Source: Anaerolineae bacterium
GTDB lineage: Bacteria; Chloroflexota; Anaerolineae; Aggregatilineales; Phototrophicaceae
Direction of reading: 5' to 3'
DNA length: 64,000 nt
Assembly (NCBI GenBank): GCA_020849765.1
Contig: JADLAY010000003.1
Span: 62,001 to 126,000 of the forward strand
Shown: in pieces, positions 41,812-54,907 of the stretch
How the letters are laid out: every line of letters begins with the position of its first letter
How positions within the stretch are numbered: the first letter of the stretch is position 1
Position numbers and translations under genes: made by a program
The notes under the pieces: model-generated
What the model was told of the DNA's origin: nothing
What the model saw: the letters and a program-made list of their open reading frames with translations, nothing else
Databases searched by the model: none

Positions 41812-43596
41812 ATGGTCGTGCAGGCACTTCAAACCATCCACCGTTCACAACCACGTGAAACCGTTCGCGTGACATTTGACGATGGTGTCGTCCTGGAAGG
41901 TGTGCTCGGCACCACCATCGAGGCCTTCTTGCAGGCCAGGCAGGAATTGGACGAGAAGCCCTACGAGACGGCGATCATGGGCGGCATCTTCAATGGCAGG
42001 CTGCGCGAACTGGCCTACCCCGTCGTACGTGATGGCTCGCTCGTGCCGATCCTGTTCAGCCACAGCGATGGCCGCCGCATCTACCGCCGCTCGCTCGTCC
42101 TGCTGCTGACGACGGCGGTCGAAGAGGTGTTCCCCGGCGCGGGCGTCGACGTCGGCTATGCCATTTCCGGCGGCGGCTTTTACTGCGCAGTGACCAGGCG
42201 CCCGCCGCTCTCCAAGGACGAACTGGAACGCCTGGAAGCGCACATGCGTATGCTGGTCGAGGAAAACCACCCGATCACCAAAGAGATCGTCTCGCTGGAC
42301 GAGGCGCGCAGCTATTTCGCGCAGCGCGGCGCCAACGACAAACTGCGCCTGCTCGAAGCGCGCCTGCGCGATGACCTGACGCTCTACACGCTCAACGGCC
42401 GCTCGGATTATTTCTACGGCTATATGGTGCCTTCGACCGGCTATCTTGATCAGTTCAAGCTGCATCACACCGAAACGGCCTTTTACCTGCAGTACCCGAC
42501 GGCAGAATCGCCGAAAGAACTGCACGCCTTCGACCCGGAAACGAAGATCAGCGCCGTCTTCCACGAAGCGGAAGAGTGGCTGCACCGCATGGGCATCGAG
42601 GACATCGGGCGCCTGAACCGGATCGTGCGCCGCAACGCCGCACAGGAATTGATCCTGGTCGCCGAGGCGCTGCACGAACAGCGGATCGCCGCCATCGCCA
42701 GCACGATCAGCCAGCAGCATGCCCAGCGCGGTGTGCGCCTGGTCTTGATCGCCGGGCCGTCGTCGTCCGGCAAGACGACCTTTGCCAAGCGGCTGGCGAT
42801 CCAACTGCTTGCGCACGGCCTGCGGCCGTTCACGCTCGAACTGGACAACTACTTCGTCGACCGTGAGCTGACGCCGCGCGACGCAAGCGGCAAGCTCGAT
42901 TTCGAGGCGCTGGAAGCAGTCAATCTGCCGCTCTTCAACGAGCATCTGGCGTCGCTGGTGCAGGGCGTCTCGGTACAACTGCCCCAGTTCGATTTCGTCA
43001 ATGGCAAGAGCATTCACGGGCGACTGGCGCAGCTGGCGCAGAACCAGATCGTCATCATCGAGGGCATCCACGGGCTGAACCCGCGCCTCGTCTACTCGGT
43101 GCCGCGCGACAACCTGTTCCGCATCTACATCTCGCCGCTGACCGCGCTCAACATCGACCTGCACAACCGCGTGCCGACGACGGATGTACGCCTGCTGCGC
43201 CGGATCGTGCGCGACGCGGCGCATCGCGGCAACGACGCGGCGATGACGCTCAACCGCTGGGAGAGCGTGCGCGCGGGCGAAAAGCGCAATATTTTCCCCT
43301 ACCAGGAAAATGCGGACGCGATCTTCAATTCGGCGCTGACGTATGAACTGGCGGCGCTGCGCCCGCTGGCCGAGCCGCTGCTGCTGCAGGTCGAACCGAT
43401 GACCCCGGCACATCTGGAGGCCAATCGGCTGCTGTCGTTCTTGCGTTGGGTCGAGCCGATGGCGCCGTCTCAGCGCGACCTGATCCCGGACACGTCGCTG
43501 CTGCGCGAATTCATCGGCGCGTCGATCCTGCACGACTACCATCCGGCGGATTTGCAGCGGCAGGATCAGACACAGGAACTGCAAGTCATCGACTAG
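41812..43596 (+). CDS. TGS-domain/uridine kinase-like fusion protein
   Basis: 594 residues from the ATG at 41812; the frame is open upstream but lacks a better start. The N-terminus (about 10-75) resembles a TGS domain. The next region (about 80-280) resembles the threonyl-tRNA synthetase second additional domain. The C-terminal half is a P-loop kinase of the uridine kinase/phosphoribulokinase type, with Walker A AGPSSSGKTTF at about 313-323. Such fusions are known in Firmicutes and Thermotoga and are annotated as nucleoside kinases. The natural substrate is uncertain. It is convergent with carB. Confidence 0.88.
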   Translation: MVVQALQTIHRSQPRETVRVTFDDGVVLEGVLGTTIEAFLQARQELDEKPYETAIMGGIFNGRLRELAYPVVRDGSLVPILFSHSDGRRIYRRSLVLLLTTAVEEVFPGAGVDVGYAISGGGFYCAVTRRPPLSKDELERLEAHMRMLVEENHPITKEIVSLDEARSYFAQRGANDKLRLLEARLRDDLTLYTLNGRSDYFYGYMVPSTGYLDQFKLHHTETAFYLQYPTAESPKELHAFDPETKISAVFHEAEEWLHRMGIEDIGRLNRIVRRNAAQELILVAEALHEQRIAAIASTISQQHAQRGVRLVLIAGPSSSGKTTFAKRLAIQLLAHGLRPFTLELDNYFVDRELTPRDASGKLDFEALEAVNLPLFNEHLASLVQGVSVQLPQFDFVNGKSIHGRLAQLAQNQIVIIEGIHGLNPRLVYSVPRDNLFRIYISPLTALNIDLHNRVPTTDVRLLRRIVRDAAHRGNDAAMTLNRWESVRAGEKRNIFPYQENADAIFNSALTYELAALRPLAEPLLLQVEPMTPAHLEANRLLSFLRWVEPMAPSQRDLIPDTSLLREFIGASILHDYHPADLQRQDQTQELQVID

Positions 43597-43608
43597 AGCG
43601 AGCGCGGC

Positions 43609-46815
<3,207 letters not shown>

Positions 46816-46836
46816 TCGATCTCGCTTGGTAGATAG

Positions 46837-47685
46837 CTATTTCCATAATGGTCGCGCTCCAGGACAGAAGCGTAGGCTTGGAAAATCAACACACTTTATC
46901 TTGAGACTCTCAATGATTCCCGGTATGTAACTGTCTAGAAAGAGTGGGTCTTCCACTTGGACAGAATTTGTAATAAGCGCTTGCAGCCAATAGGAAGTGA
47001 ACAGCAACAAGCTATATTTTTCTCCCTGAACAATTTCAAGGTGACTTTCAATTGGCTCAGTTGGCATGCCCTCATAGACTTTTCTAACAACTATGCCTGG
47101 CTCAAGAAACAACATCAGATCGGGATACATATCATCAACGATCTGCAATTCATCGTCACTGAATTCGATGTCAGAGAAACTTTCCCCACCTCGAAAAAAC
47201 ACAGCCGCAGTAAATATGCGATTGGGGGCAATGAGGATGCCATCATGTTCTGTGCCCAATTGCATGGACATTATTTCAAGTTGCAGATGTCGAATCTGAT
47301 CGGCCAAACCCATCAATTCCGGCTTCTTGATGATCTTGTGGATTGCATCACATTTTGACTTGACTTCAAAGACTGCCCTAACGGACTCGGCAAAAAACAT
47401 GGTGTGGTCTGCCAGACGTATACAAGGGTAGTTGGCAGAATCCCAGACAACGACATCACATTCATGACTACGTTGGATCATGCCGTATATCATTCCGCGA
47501 GAAATCTCATATCGTTTTGGAACTATGTCCTGCAAATAGACTCGGATCAATTGCTCTCTATGACTACCCTTTAGACCCGAATGTTGGGTTACGGCCATTT
47601 TGGAACCTGACAACAACTGTGCCGCCTTGTTCTCGAAGTATTCAGCTAGTAGCGGTTCCGTTGGCAAGAATTGAGAATTCATCAT
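46837..47685 (-). CDS. DUF6602-like protein, putative PD-(D/E)XK fold
   Basis: 282 residues. The pattern fits the DUF6602 family: GLKGSHREQLIRVYLQDIVP, then ECDVVVWDSANY (Asp77, Asp82) and ESVRAVFEVKSK (Glu107, Lys109). Asp...E-x-K is the arrangement of PD-(D/E)XK nucleases. The family often occurs near mobile elements and defence genes. Its target is unknown. GC content is clearly lower than in the flanking car genes, which suggests transfer. It sits between carB and a Uma2 gene, on the same strand. Confidence 0.75.
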   Translation of the reverse strand: MMNSQFLPTEPLLAEYFENKAAQLLSGSKMAVTQHSGLKGSHREQLIRVYLQDIVPKRYEISRGMIYGMIQRSHECDVVVWDSANYPCIRLADHTMFFAESVRAVFEVKSKCDAIHKIIKKPELMGLADQIRHLQLEIMSMQLGTEHDGILIAPNRIFTAAVFFRGGESFSDIEFSDDELQIVDDMYPDLMLFLEPGIVVRKVYEGMPTEPIESHLEIVQGEKYSLLLFTSYWLQALITNSVQVEDPLFLDSYIPGIIESLKIKCVDFPSLRFCPGARPLWK

Positions 47686-47751
47686 TGCACTCCTTACCGA
47701 ACAAAACTCAGAGTGACAGGTGGCACATCAATGGCAAAATACCAAGTATCT

Positions 47752-48372
47752 TCATTCCGCGAACACGGTCGCCACATCAAGCTGGAAGCCGAGCAGCAGA
47801 TCGCCGCCGTCGATCACTTCACCCGCGCGGTAGGTGCGCGCTGTGCCATCCGGCAGATGGATCTGGATCTCCTGGCTCTCCGGGAAGACCTGCCACACCT
47901 GTTGAACGCCATAATCGAGATACTCGCGCAATTTCTGGCGAATGTCGGTCGGGCGCTCCGTCGGCGAGATGATTTCGACGGCAATGTCCGGTGCGGCGTA
48001 GATGTAGCCCTTCGTTGGCTTGACTCGCCCGCGACTGACGAAGGCAAGATCTGGTCGCCGTTTGATTTGTATATCCTCTGGCGAGCCGTGCAGGACAAAC
48101 ACGGTGTCTCCAGGATAGACGTTGCCCAGTTTGTGCAATTCGACATGGTTGCCCAGGCGCAGCAATAACCGGAACTCGATGCGCCCGTGTTCTTCGCCAG
48201 CCATCGTCTCATCCTCGTCGAAGCCAACCCACTGCCCGCCCTCGATTTCGAGGTGTTCAAAACCGGCGTGCGTCTCCACGTCCAGCGCAATTGCCTCCGT
48301 GATAGGGCGCTTCATCAGCAGCGTGACGATTTCGCGCACTTCTTTTTGGAGTTGTGTCGCATTCACGGCCAT
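47752..48372 (-). CDS. Uma2-family (DUF820) putative endonuclease
   Basis: 206 residues from the ATG at 48372, preceded by GAGG at 9 nt; the frame is open further upstream. The Uma2 PD-(D/E)XK core is seen as KRRPDLAFVSR and PDIAVEIISPTERPTD, followed by REYLDYGVQQVWQVFPESQE. The Lys-to-Ser change in the ExI/K motif (EIIS) is common in the family. Such genes are abundant in Chloroflexota and cyanobacteria and move often. Function unknown. Confidence 0.85.
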   Translation of the reverse strand: MAVNATQLQKEVREIVTLLMKRPITEAIALDVETHAGFEHLEIEGGQWVGFDEDETMAGEEHGRIEFRLLLRLGNHVELHKLGNVYPGDTVFVLHGSPEDIQIKRRPDLAFVSRGRVKPTKGYIYAAPDIAVEIISPTERPTDIRQKLREYLDYGVQQVWQVFPESQEIQIHLPDGTARTYRAGEVIDGGDLLLGFQLDVATVFAE

Positions 48373-48664
48373 CGCCTGCATCCTCAGAACTATTCCCCGT
48401 CCCCGCTCGTTATGATTCTTCCGCTGTTTCGCTTCATCGTCAAACACTTCGACGGACGTGCGGACGACTCAACCAAAACCGATCTATGGTAAGGATTTTG
48501 CAACGCCTTGCACGCAAGGACTTTCGCATAAGATAATGACGGCTAGCGGCGCATTTCTGCCCCAACTTTAAGTAAGGCAAATGCAAGGAAGCATCAGTAG
48601 CCTTTAACCATAAGCGTAACATGATGGATTCCATCGTTCACGGCAACACAGGAGAGCTATCACA

Positions 48665-49897
48665 GTGACCAAGCGTGTTTGTATTGTCAGCCAGCGCAAC
48701 TATCCCGGTGACGCGCGTTTGTCCAACCAGGTGCTTGCGTTTCAGAATGCGGGTTGGGAAGTCGAATTCGTAGGCACGCGCCCTGCCAACAAACCCGCCT
48801 ACAGCTTCGAAGAAAACGTTCGCTGTTACCGCCTGCCCTCGTTGGAGCGTATGCGCGCCAGCAAGATTCGTTACGTGTTCGAATACGTCAGCTTTTTGCT
48901 CCCGGCCATGTTCTTCCTGATCTACCTCCATTTGAAGCGCCACTACGCCGTCATCTTCATCACCAACCTGCCCGATCCGCTGGTGCTGGCCGGGCTGTTC
49001 CCGAAGCTGATGGGCGCCAAGCTGCTCTTCGACCTGCGCGAGGTCACGCCGGAGATGCTTGAAGATCGCTTCGGCTACGGCCCCGACCACCCGCTGATGA
49101 AGATCTCGGTCTGGCTCGAACAGTTTGCCATCCGCTTTGTCGATCAGGCGCTGTCGACCAACGACCAGATGCGCAACGCTGTCCTCAGCCGCGGCGCCGA
49201 CCCGAACAAAGTCGGCATCATGCTCAACCTGGGCTGGGTGCCAATCTGGAAGTCCGGCCCGCAGCTGCCCGACCCCAACGACAAACATGAGCCGTTCCGC
49301 CTCGTCATGCACGGCACCATCCTCAAGCGCTACGGGCTGGAATACCTGTTCGAAGCCATGAAGCTCGTCGTCGAGAAAGTCCCCGACGTCGAACTCGAAA
49401 TCATCGGCAAGGGCGAGATCGTGCCCACACTGCAGCAGCAGGTCAAAGAGCTTGGACTGGAAAAGACGATCACCTTCCCCGGCTTCATGTGGTATACGGA
49501 ACTGGTTCCGCGTCTGCGCCGCGCCCATGCCGGTATCATCTTCCTGCTCAACAACGTCGAAACGCGCGTCAGCCATACGCACAAGATGTATGAATACTTC
49601 TCGCTCGGCGTCCCGATCATCGCCAGCCGCACCGAGGCGGTCGCGGCGTTCGTGCCTGAGAATTGCATCTACTTCGTCGAGTCGGAGAATGTCGAGAACG
49701 TCGCCAACGCCATCCTCGATCTCTACGAGCATCCCGAAAAGTGCTACAACCTGGCCAAGACCGCGCTCGATTGGTACACGGACAACTGCTCGTCGGAAGT
49801 CCAGCAGGCGGCCTTCATGTCCAATGTCGATAAGGCGCTCGGCCTGCGCCCGCACGCCTTCAACGGCGCGCAGGGCCTCTCAGTCGCGCGCAGCTAA
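48665..49897 (+). CDS. GT4-type glycosyltransferase
   Basis: 410 residues, GTG start with AGGAG about 10 nt upstream. It shows the GT-B layout. The N-terminal domain begins [18 protein letters not shown], and a long hydrophobic stretch (about 78-95) may dock to the membrane. The C-terminal nucleotide-sugar domain reads [20 protein letters not shown] and includes [12 protein letters not shown], the EX7E-like region. Acceptor unknown; surface polysaccharide synthesis is likely. It is the only rightward gene between carB and carA and overlaps the end of carA by 18 nt. Confidence 0.88.
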   Translation: MTKRVCIVSQRNYPGDARLSNQVLAFQNAGWEVEFVGTRPANKPAYSFEENVRCYRLPSLERMRASKIRYVFEYVSFLLPAMFFLIYLHLKRHYAVIFITNLPDPLVLAGLFPKLMGAKLLFDLREVTPEMLEDRFGYGPDHPLMKISVWLEQFAIRFVDQALSTNDQMRNAVLSRGADPNKVGIMLNLGWVPIWKSGPQLPDPNDKHEPFRLVMHGTILKRYGLEYLFEAMKLVVEKVPDVELEIIGKGEIVPTLQQQVKELGLEKTITFPGFMWYTELVPRLRRAHAGIIFLLNNVETRVSHTHKMYEYFSLGVPIIASRTEAVAAFVPENCIYFVESENVENVANAILDLYEHPEKCYNLAKTALDWYTDNCSSEVQQAAFMSNVDKALGLRPHAFNGAQGLSVARS

Positions 49898-51016
49898 TTC
49901 GCCTTTCACCCGGTCGACAAACTCGTCAAACAGATAGAGCGAGTCGTGTGGGCCGGGTGACGCCTCCGGGTGATACTGCACGCTGAAGGCGCCCAGCCCG
50001 ACGTGGCGCAGCCCTTCGATCGTGTTGTCGTTCAGGTTGATGTGCGTCACCTCCGCGCCGTGCAAATCGCTATCCGCAGTCACGGCGAATCCGTGGTTGT
50101 GCGCGCTGATTTCGACCACGCCGGTCAGCAGGTTCTTGACCGGCTGATTGCCCCCGCGATGCCCAAAGCGCATCTTTTCCGTCTTGCCGCCGAGCGCGAG
50201 CGCCAGAATCTGATGCCCCAGGCAGATGCCGAAGATCGGCGTCTTGCCGAGCAGGTCGTGCACGCTGTCGATCATGTAAGTGACAGCGGCGGGGTCGCCC
50301 GGCCCATTGCTGAGGAAGACGCCCGCCGGTTTCATCGCCAGCACTTCATCCGCGGTCGTATGCGCGGGCACCACCGTCACGCGCAGACCGCGATCCGTCA
50401 TCATGCGCAAGATGTTTCGCTTGATGCCGGTATCGTAGGCGACGATCAGCGGCCCTTCTCCATCGTAGTGATGCTGCGAATACCAGGCTGAATCGCTCAT
50501 CTGCGTCCAGTTGTACGGCTCGGCGCAGGTCACGTCGTCGACCAGGTTGGCGCCGCTCATATCCGGCGAACTGCGCGCAACCTCGACCAGGGCCGCGGCA
50601 TCCTGAGCGGCATCGCCGTGCGCGATGGCAGCACGCATCGCCCCCTTCTCGCGGATGTGGCGGACGAGCGAGCGCGTCGCGACACCGGTCAGGCCGATGA
50701 TGCCCTGATCGCGCAGGTACTCGTACAGGTCGATCTGGCTGCGCCAGTTGCTGACGACAGGGCTTAAGGCGCGGACGACGAAACCCGCCACCCAGACACG
50801 CTCCGACTCGACATCTTCCGGGTTGATGCCCGTGTTGCCGATGTGCGGCGCGGTCATCGTCACAATCTGCTTGTGATACGACGGATCGGTCAGGATCTCC
50901 TGGTAGCCGGTCATCGACGTGTTGAAGACGATCTCGCCCGTCTGTACGCCCTCAGCGCCGAAACCCAACCCGGCGAACGTTCGCCCATCTTCAAGTGCAA
51001 GCAAGCCTGGTTTCAC
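49880..51016 (-). CDS. carA: Carbamoyl phosphate synthase, small subunit
   Basis: Glutaminase subunit that supplies ammonia to CarB. The 378 residues consist of the N-terminal CPSase_sm domain ([36 protein letters not shown]) and a class I glutamine amidotransferase domain. The nucleophile Cys lies in GICLGHQ and the catalytic His in [15 protein letters not shown] start. Last gene of the leftward arg operon, 74 nt after argJ. Confidence 0.97.
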   Translation of the reverse strand: MKPGLLALEDGRTFAGLGFGAEGVQTGEIVFNTSMTGYQEILTDPSYHKQIVTMTAPHIGNTGINPEDVESERVWVAGFVVRALSPVVSNWRSQIDLYEYLRDQGIIGLTGVATRSLVRHIREKGAMRAAIAHGDAAQDAAALVEVARSSPDMSGANLVDDVTCAEPYNWTQMSDSAWYSQHHYDGEGPLIVAYDTGIKRNILRMMTDRGLRVTVVPAHTTADEVLAMKPAGVFLSNGPGDPAAVTYMIDSVHDLLGKTPIFGICLGHQILALALGGKTEKMRFGHRGGNQPVKNLLTGVVEISAHNHGFAVTADSDLHGAEVTHINLNDNTIEGLRHVGLGAFSVQYHPEASPGPHDSLYLFDEFVDRVKGELAARD

Positions 51017-51045
51017 TATCGCTCTTGCTCCTATCGCTCAGTACC

Positions 51046-51066
51046 GGGCGGCAAATGTGACCGCCC
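51046..51066. other. Hairpin between argJ and carA
   Basis: GGGCGG (51046-51051) and CCGCCC (51061-51066) form a 6-bp stem with a 9-nt loop, 30 nt before the carA start. It could be a short intergenic repeat or an mRNA-stability hairpin. Confidence 0.4.
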
Positions 51067-51090
51067 TACATGTCGAATGCTGTGCAGCAT

Positions 51091-52287
51091 CTAGCTGCGG
51101 TAATGGCCGTTGATCGAGACGTAGTCGTGGCTCAGGTCGCACGTCCAGACGACGGCGTGGCCCTTGCCCTGGCCGCAGTCGAGCGTCACGTAGATCGACG
51201 GCTCGTGCATGATAGCGGTCGCGCGTTCCTCGGAATAGTCGGTCGGCATCCCGTCGGAAAAGAGCAGCAGCTCGCGCCGCTCGACCTCGCCACCCGCGAC
51301 CCACAGCTTCACATTCTTGGGGTCGAGCGCCACGCCCGCGCGCCCCGCCGCCATCATGATCCGGCCCCAGTTGGCGTCGCCACCGTAGAAGGCCGTCTTG
51401 ACCAGCGGCGAAATGGCGATCGTGTTGGCGATGGCTTTGGCGGTCGCGTCGCTTTCGGCGCCGAAGACCTGAATCGTGATGAACTTGCTGGCGCCCTCGC
51501 CATCGCGGACGACGCCCTGCGCCAAGCTGCGGCAGACCGCTTCCAAGGGCGCGTCGATGTCAGTCGCCGCAACCTTGCCGGTGGAGAGCAGCAGCACGGT
51601 ATCGTTGGTGCTGGTGTCGCCATCGACTGAGATGCAGTTGAACGAACGATCGCTGGCTTTCTGCAGCGCGGGCAGAATATCCGCTTCCGGCAGCGCCGCA
51701 TCGGTCACGACCAGGCCGAGCATCGTCGCCATGTTGGGCGCGATCATGCCCGCGCCCTTGGCGATCCCGGCGATGGTGTAGCTGTCCTCGGACTTCAACG
51801 AGGCCAGCTTCGGACGCGTGTCCGTCGTCATGATGGCTTCGGCGGTGCGCTTCCAGGCGTCCTGGCCGGCGTCCAGCTTCTCCGACGCCAGCTCGATGCC
51901 GCGCTTGATCTTGTCCATCGGCAGTTGGGTGCCGATGACGCCTGTCGACATAACGAGGACTTCATCTTCAGCGCAACCGACCTTCTCGGCGACCCAACGC
52001 GCCATCTGCAGCGCATTGTCGATGCCCTGCTGGCCGGTGCAGGCATTGGCGCACTTGGTATTGACGGCGACGGCGCGATAGCCGGTGCGTTTCTTTTGCA
52101 GGCGCTCCATGTCGACCAGGACATGGGCGGATTTGACCTGGTTGGTCGTGAACACACCGGCGACGGTGCACGGGCTGTCGCTGACAATCAAGGCGAAATC
52201 GAGCGCCACGTCGTCTTTCAGACCGGCGTGAACCCCCGCAACCTTGAACCCCGGCACCCCGTCAATATGAGACAGTACATCCGTCAT
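51091..52287 (-). CDS. argJ: Glutamate N-acetyltransferase / amino-acid N-acetyltransferase
   Basis: Moves the acetyl group from N-acetylornithine to glutamate, giving the cyclic arginine pathway. The 398 residues are the usual length. The precursor cleaves itself before the nucleophile Thr188 in APNMATMLG. TTNQVKSA and SVDGDTSTNDTVL are further signatures. Its start codon shares one base with the argD stop (TAATG), so the two are coupled. Confidence 0.97.
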   Translation of the reverse strand: MTDVLSHIDGVPGFKVAGVHAGLKDDVALDFALIVSDSPCTVAGVFTTNQVKSAHVLVDMERLQKKRTGYRAVAVNTKCANACTGQQGIDNALQMARWVAEKVGCAEDEVLVMSTGVIGTQLPMDKIKRGIELASEKLDAGQDAWKRTAEAIMTTDTRPKLASLKSEDSYTIAGIAKGAGMIAPNMATMLGLVVTDAALPEADILPALQKASDRSFNCISVDGDTSTNDTVLLLSTGKVAATDIDAPLEAVCRSLAQGVVRDGEGASKFITIQVFGAESDATAKAIANTIAISPLVKTAFYGGDANWGRIMMAAGRAGVALDPKNVKLWVAGGEVERRELLLFSDGMPTDYSEERATAIMHEPSIYVTLDCGQGKGHAVVWTCDLSHDYVSINGHYRS

Positions 52288-53495
52288 TAAACTGTGGCTC
52301 CTGTGGTGGCAAGAATATCCGTCAGCCGCTCGATCAGGGTGTCAACATCCTGCTTTTCGGCGATCAGCGGCGGCACAAAGCGAATCACGTTCGTCCCAGC
52401 GTTGACCATGAGCAGCCCGTGTTGATACCCCGCTTCAATGATGGGCGCAACCTCGACCGTCAGCTCCAGGCCGACCATCAAGCCGCGACCGCGCACTTCT
52501 TTCACGAGCGGGCTGTTGATCTCTTGCAGGCGCTCCTGGAGATAATCGCCGACCTCGCGCACGTGGGCGATGAACTCCGGCTGGCTGATGCGCTCGAACA
52601 CGTAGCTGGCGACACCCGTGATGAAGGGGCCACCCGCGTAAGTCGTGCCATGATCGCCGGGGTGGATGTGTTCGGCGACCTGCTCTGTGGCGAGGATCGC
52701 GCCAATCGGCATCCCGCCGCCGAGCGCCTTGGCCAGCACCTGGATATCCGGCGTGACGCCGCTCGGATCGCTCGACCACAACGTGCCCGTACGACCCATG
52801 CCTGCCTGGACCTCGTCGAAGATCAAGAGCGCCCCGCGCTCATTGCAGAAGCGGCGCAGCGCCTTGAGGAACTCGTTGGTCGCCGGGTTGATGCCGCCCT
52901 CGCCCTGAACCGGCTCGACGATGACCGCCGCCGTCCGTTCCGTGATGGCCGCGTCCGCGCTGGCGACGTCGTTGAACTCCGCCACGACGACGCCGGGCAT
53001 CAGCGGTGCGAACGGCTTCTGATACTTATCCTTGGGCGTCAGCGAGAGCGCGCCGAGCGTGCGCCCGTGGAACGCACCGCTGAAGCAGACGATCTCTTTG
53101 CGATCGTGATCGCCGCGATCATAGTGATACTTGCGTACGAACTTGATCGCGCCTTCGTTGGCTTCAGTGCCGCTGTTGGTGAAGAAGACGCGGTCGGCAA
53201 ACGACTTTTCGCAGATGGCCGCCGCCAGACGCGCCTGAGGTTCCGTGTAGTAGAGATTGCTCGTATGGAGCAAGCCGGTCGCTGCCGTCTGGATCGCATC
53301 GACCATACCCGGCTCAGCATAGCCGAGGGCATTGACGGCGATGCCTGCGACCCAATCCTGATAGGCTTTGCCGGTCGCGTCGTAAACCGTCATCCCCTGG
53401 CCGCGGACGAGCACAAACGGCGGCCGCTTATAAGACTGGACGAGATGTTCCTTCTCCAAGCCGATCACTTCATCTGTCAAGTTCAGATCGATCAC
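52287..53495 (-). CDS. argD: Acetylornithine aminotransferase
   Basis: PLP-dependent class III aminotransferase, 402 residues, converting N-acetylglutamate semialdehyde to N-acetylornithine. Seen are FFTNSGTEANEGAIKF, AFHGRTLGALSLT, LIFDEVQAGMGRTG and the PLP lysine in LAKALGGGMPIGA. It lies 23 nt after the HNH-protein gene and is coupled to argJ. Confidence 0.95.
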   Translation of the reverse strand: MIDLNLTDEVIGLEKEHLVQSYKRPPFVLVRGQGMTVYDATGKAYQDWVAGIAVNALGYAEPGMVDAIQTAATGLLHTSNLYYTEPQARLAAAICEKSFADRVFFTNSGTEANEGAIKFVRKYHYDRGDHDRKEIVCFSGAFHGRTLGALSLTPKDKYQKPFAPLMPGVVVAEFNDVASADAAITERTAAVIVEPVQGEGGINPATNEFLKALRRFCNERGALLIFDEVQAGMGRTGTLWSSDPSGVTPDIQVLAKALGGGMPIGAILATEQVAEHIHPGDHGTTYAGGPFITGVASYVFERISQPEFIAHVREVGDYLQERLQEINSPLVKEVRGRGLMVGLELTVEVAPIIEAGYQHGLLMVNAGTNVIRFVPPLIAEKQDVDTLIERLTDILATTGATV

Positions 53496-53518
53496 GTGGC
53501 CCTACCTCTCTGTAATGC

Positions 53519-54106
53519 TCACACGGAACTCCGCATTCGCCGCTGGTATTCCGACCAGCGTAATGTCAACTCGACCCACTCTTCACTGGCTTTATCAGCC
53601 GTGACCCAACCCTGCTGCGCTTCGTAACGGATCGTCGCCCGGCAGTATTCGAGCACCTGCTCGACCGTGGCGGGTTCGACCCGCTCGCTGTACATGATGT
53701 GATTGACGAGCTTTCGACTGTAATCGCTCTCGTTGACCAGCGCGTTGTAGATCAGATGCTGCAATTCGTGACAGTTGGCGCACAGGGCGACCGTCCGCTC
53801 GCTCTCACCGTGGGTCGCCACGTCGTAGACGTGATGCCGGTGCGAGGCCGGATAACCGCAGGCGGCGCAGGGTGTCGTTCGCTCTCGAAACGTCGGGCGG
53901 CGGCGCTGGCGGTCGCGGCGATATTTGCGCAGACGGTAGAAATCGACCCAGTGCGCCAGGATGCTCATTCGCTCGTCCACCTGGGTGTGCGATTTCAGGC
54001 TTGCCTGAAACGCCTCGACGATTTCCGCCCCTTCTTCACCGCGATACAGCTCGCCGATCAGCATCACCAGTTCGTCGTATAACGCTTGCTCTGATGGCTC
54101 GCTCAT
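53519..54106 (-). CDS. HNH-type zinc-binding protein within the arg operon
   Basis: 195 residues. The middle has an HNH-like zinc site: Cys80 and Cys83 (TPCAACGYP), His89/His91/His92 (SHRHHVYD), Cys109 and Cys112 (LCANCHELQH), His117. An acidic helical N-terminus and a helical C-terminus flank it. HNH folds are usually nucleases, but substrate and activity are unknown. GC and codon use match its neighbours. It lies 44 nt after argB and 23 nt before argD, so it should be co-transcribed with arginine genes. Confidence 0.75.
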   Translation of the reverse strand: MSEPSEQALYDELVMLIGELYRGEEGAEIVEAFQASLKSHTQVDERMSILAHWVDFYRLRKYRRDRQRRRPTFRERTTPCAACGYPASHRHHVYDVATHGESERTVALCANCHELQHLIYNALVNESDYSRKLVNHIMYSERVEPATVEQVLEYCRATIRYEAQQGWVTADKASEEWVELTLRWSEYQRRMRSSV

Positions 54107-54150
54107 ACCCCCGTGTCCTCCAACTCACCCGACACGCCGCATGTCCACAA

Positions 54151-54897
54151 TTACACGCGCTGGAATACCGTTCCTCCTCCTATGCGTAGCCCGTCAAGAT
54201 TCGTGATAACGGCATGTTTGACCCCGTGATCCAGCGCGGATAGCGCCGTGCGCACCTTCGGAATCATGCCGCCAAAGATCGTACCATCTTTAATGAAGGC
54301 TTCACACGCTGAAGGTGTCAGCGAGGGCACGACGGCATCGTCTACGAGGACGCCGGGCACGTTGGTCAGGAAGACGACGCGATCCGCATCGACCGCGGCG
54401 GCGACGGCCCCGGCCACGTGATCCGCATTGACGTTGTAGGCGCTGTCGTCGCCCAGGCAGATCGGCGCGATGACCGGCGTGATGCCCGCTGCCAGCAGTT
54501 CGCGCAGGATGTCGCCGCGCACGTCATCGACCACACCCGTGAAGCCCATGTCATGGTCGGGATGCTGCATCTTGGTCGCGCGGACGATGCCGCGGTCGAC
54601 GCCGCTCATGCCGAGCGCATCGACGCCGGAATTGACCAGCAGACGCACGAGCCGCGTGTTGACGACACCGCAGAGCACCATCTCGACCAACGCCAGCGAG
54701 TCCGCATCGGTGATGCGCAGGCCGTCGGCATAGCGTGGTTCGATGCCCATCTTCTGCTGCAGCTCGGTGATCTCGCGCCCGCCGCCGTGCACGACGATGG
54801 TCGGCTCCGTCAGCGCCGCAATCGTCGACGCGAAATCCGCCAGGAAGCGCGCATCATCGAGTTCGTGACCACTCACTTTGACGACTACCGACCCCAT
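54151..54897 (-). CDS. argB: Acetylglutamate kinase
   Basis: Second step of arginine synthesis, phosphorylating N-acetylglutamate. 248 residues with KVSG at the N-terminus, VVHGGGREITELQ (substrate and ATP Gly loop), NADHVAGAVAAAVDADRVVFLTNVPGV in two parts, and a C-terminal FGGMIPKVRTAL. It is the short form without the long N-terminal helix tied to arginine feedback. This could matter given the attenuator upstream of the operon. GGAG precedes the ATG. Confidence 0.96.
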   Translation of the reverse strand: MGSVVVKVSGHELDDARFLADFASTIAALTEPTIVVHGGGREITELQQKMGIEPRYADGLRITDADSLALVEMVLCGVVNTRLVRLLVNSGVDALGMSGVDRGIVRATKMQHPDHDMGFTGVVDDVRGDILRELLAAGITPVIAPICLGDDSAYNVNADHVAGAVAAAVDADRVVFLTNVPGVLVDDAVVPSLTPSACEAFIKDGTIFGGMIPKVRTALSALDHGVKHAVITNLDGLRIGGGTVFQRV

Positions 54898-54907
54898 CCC
54901 TTACTCC

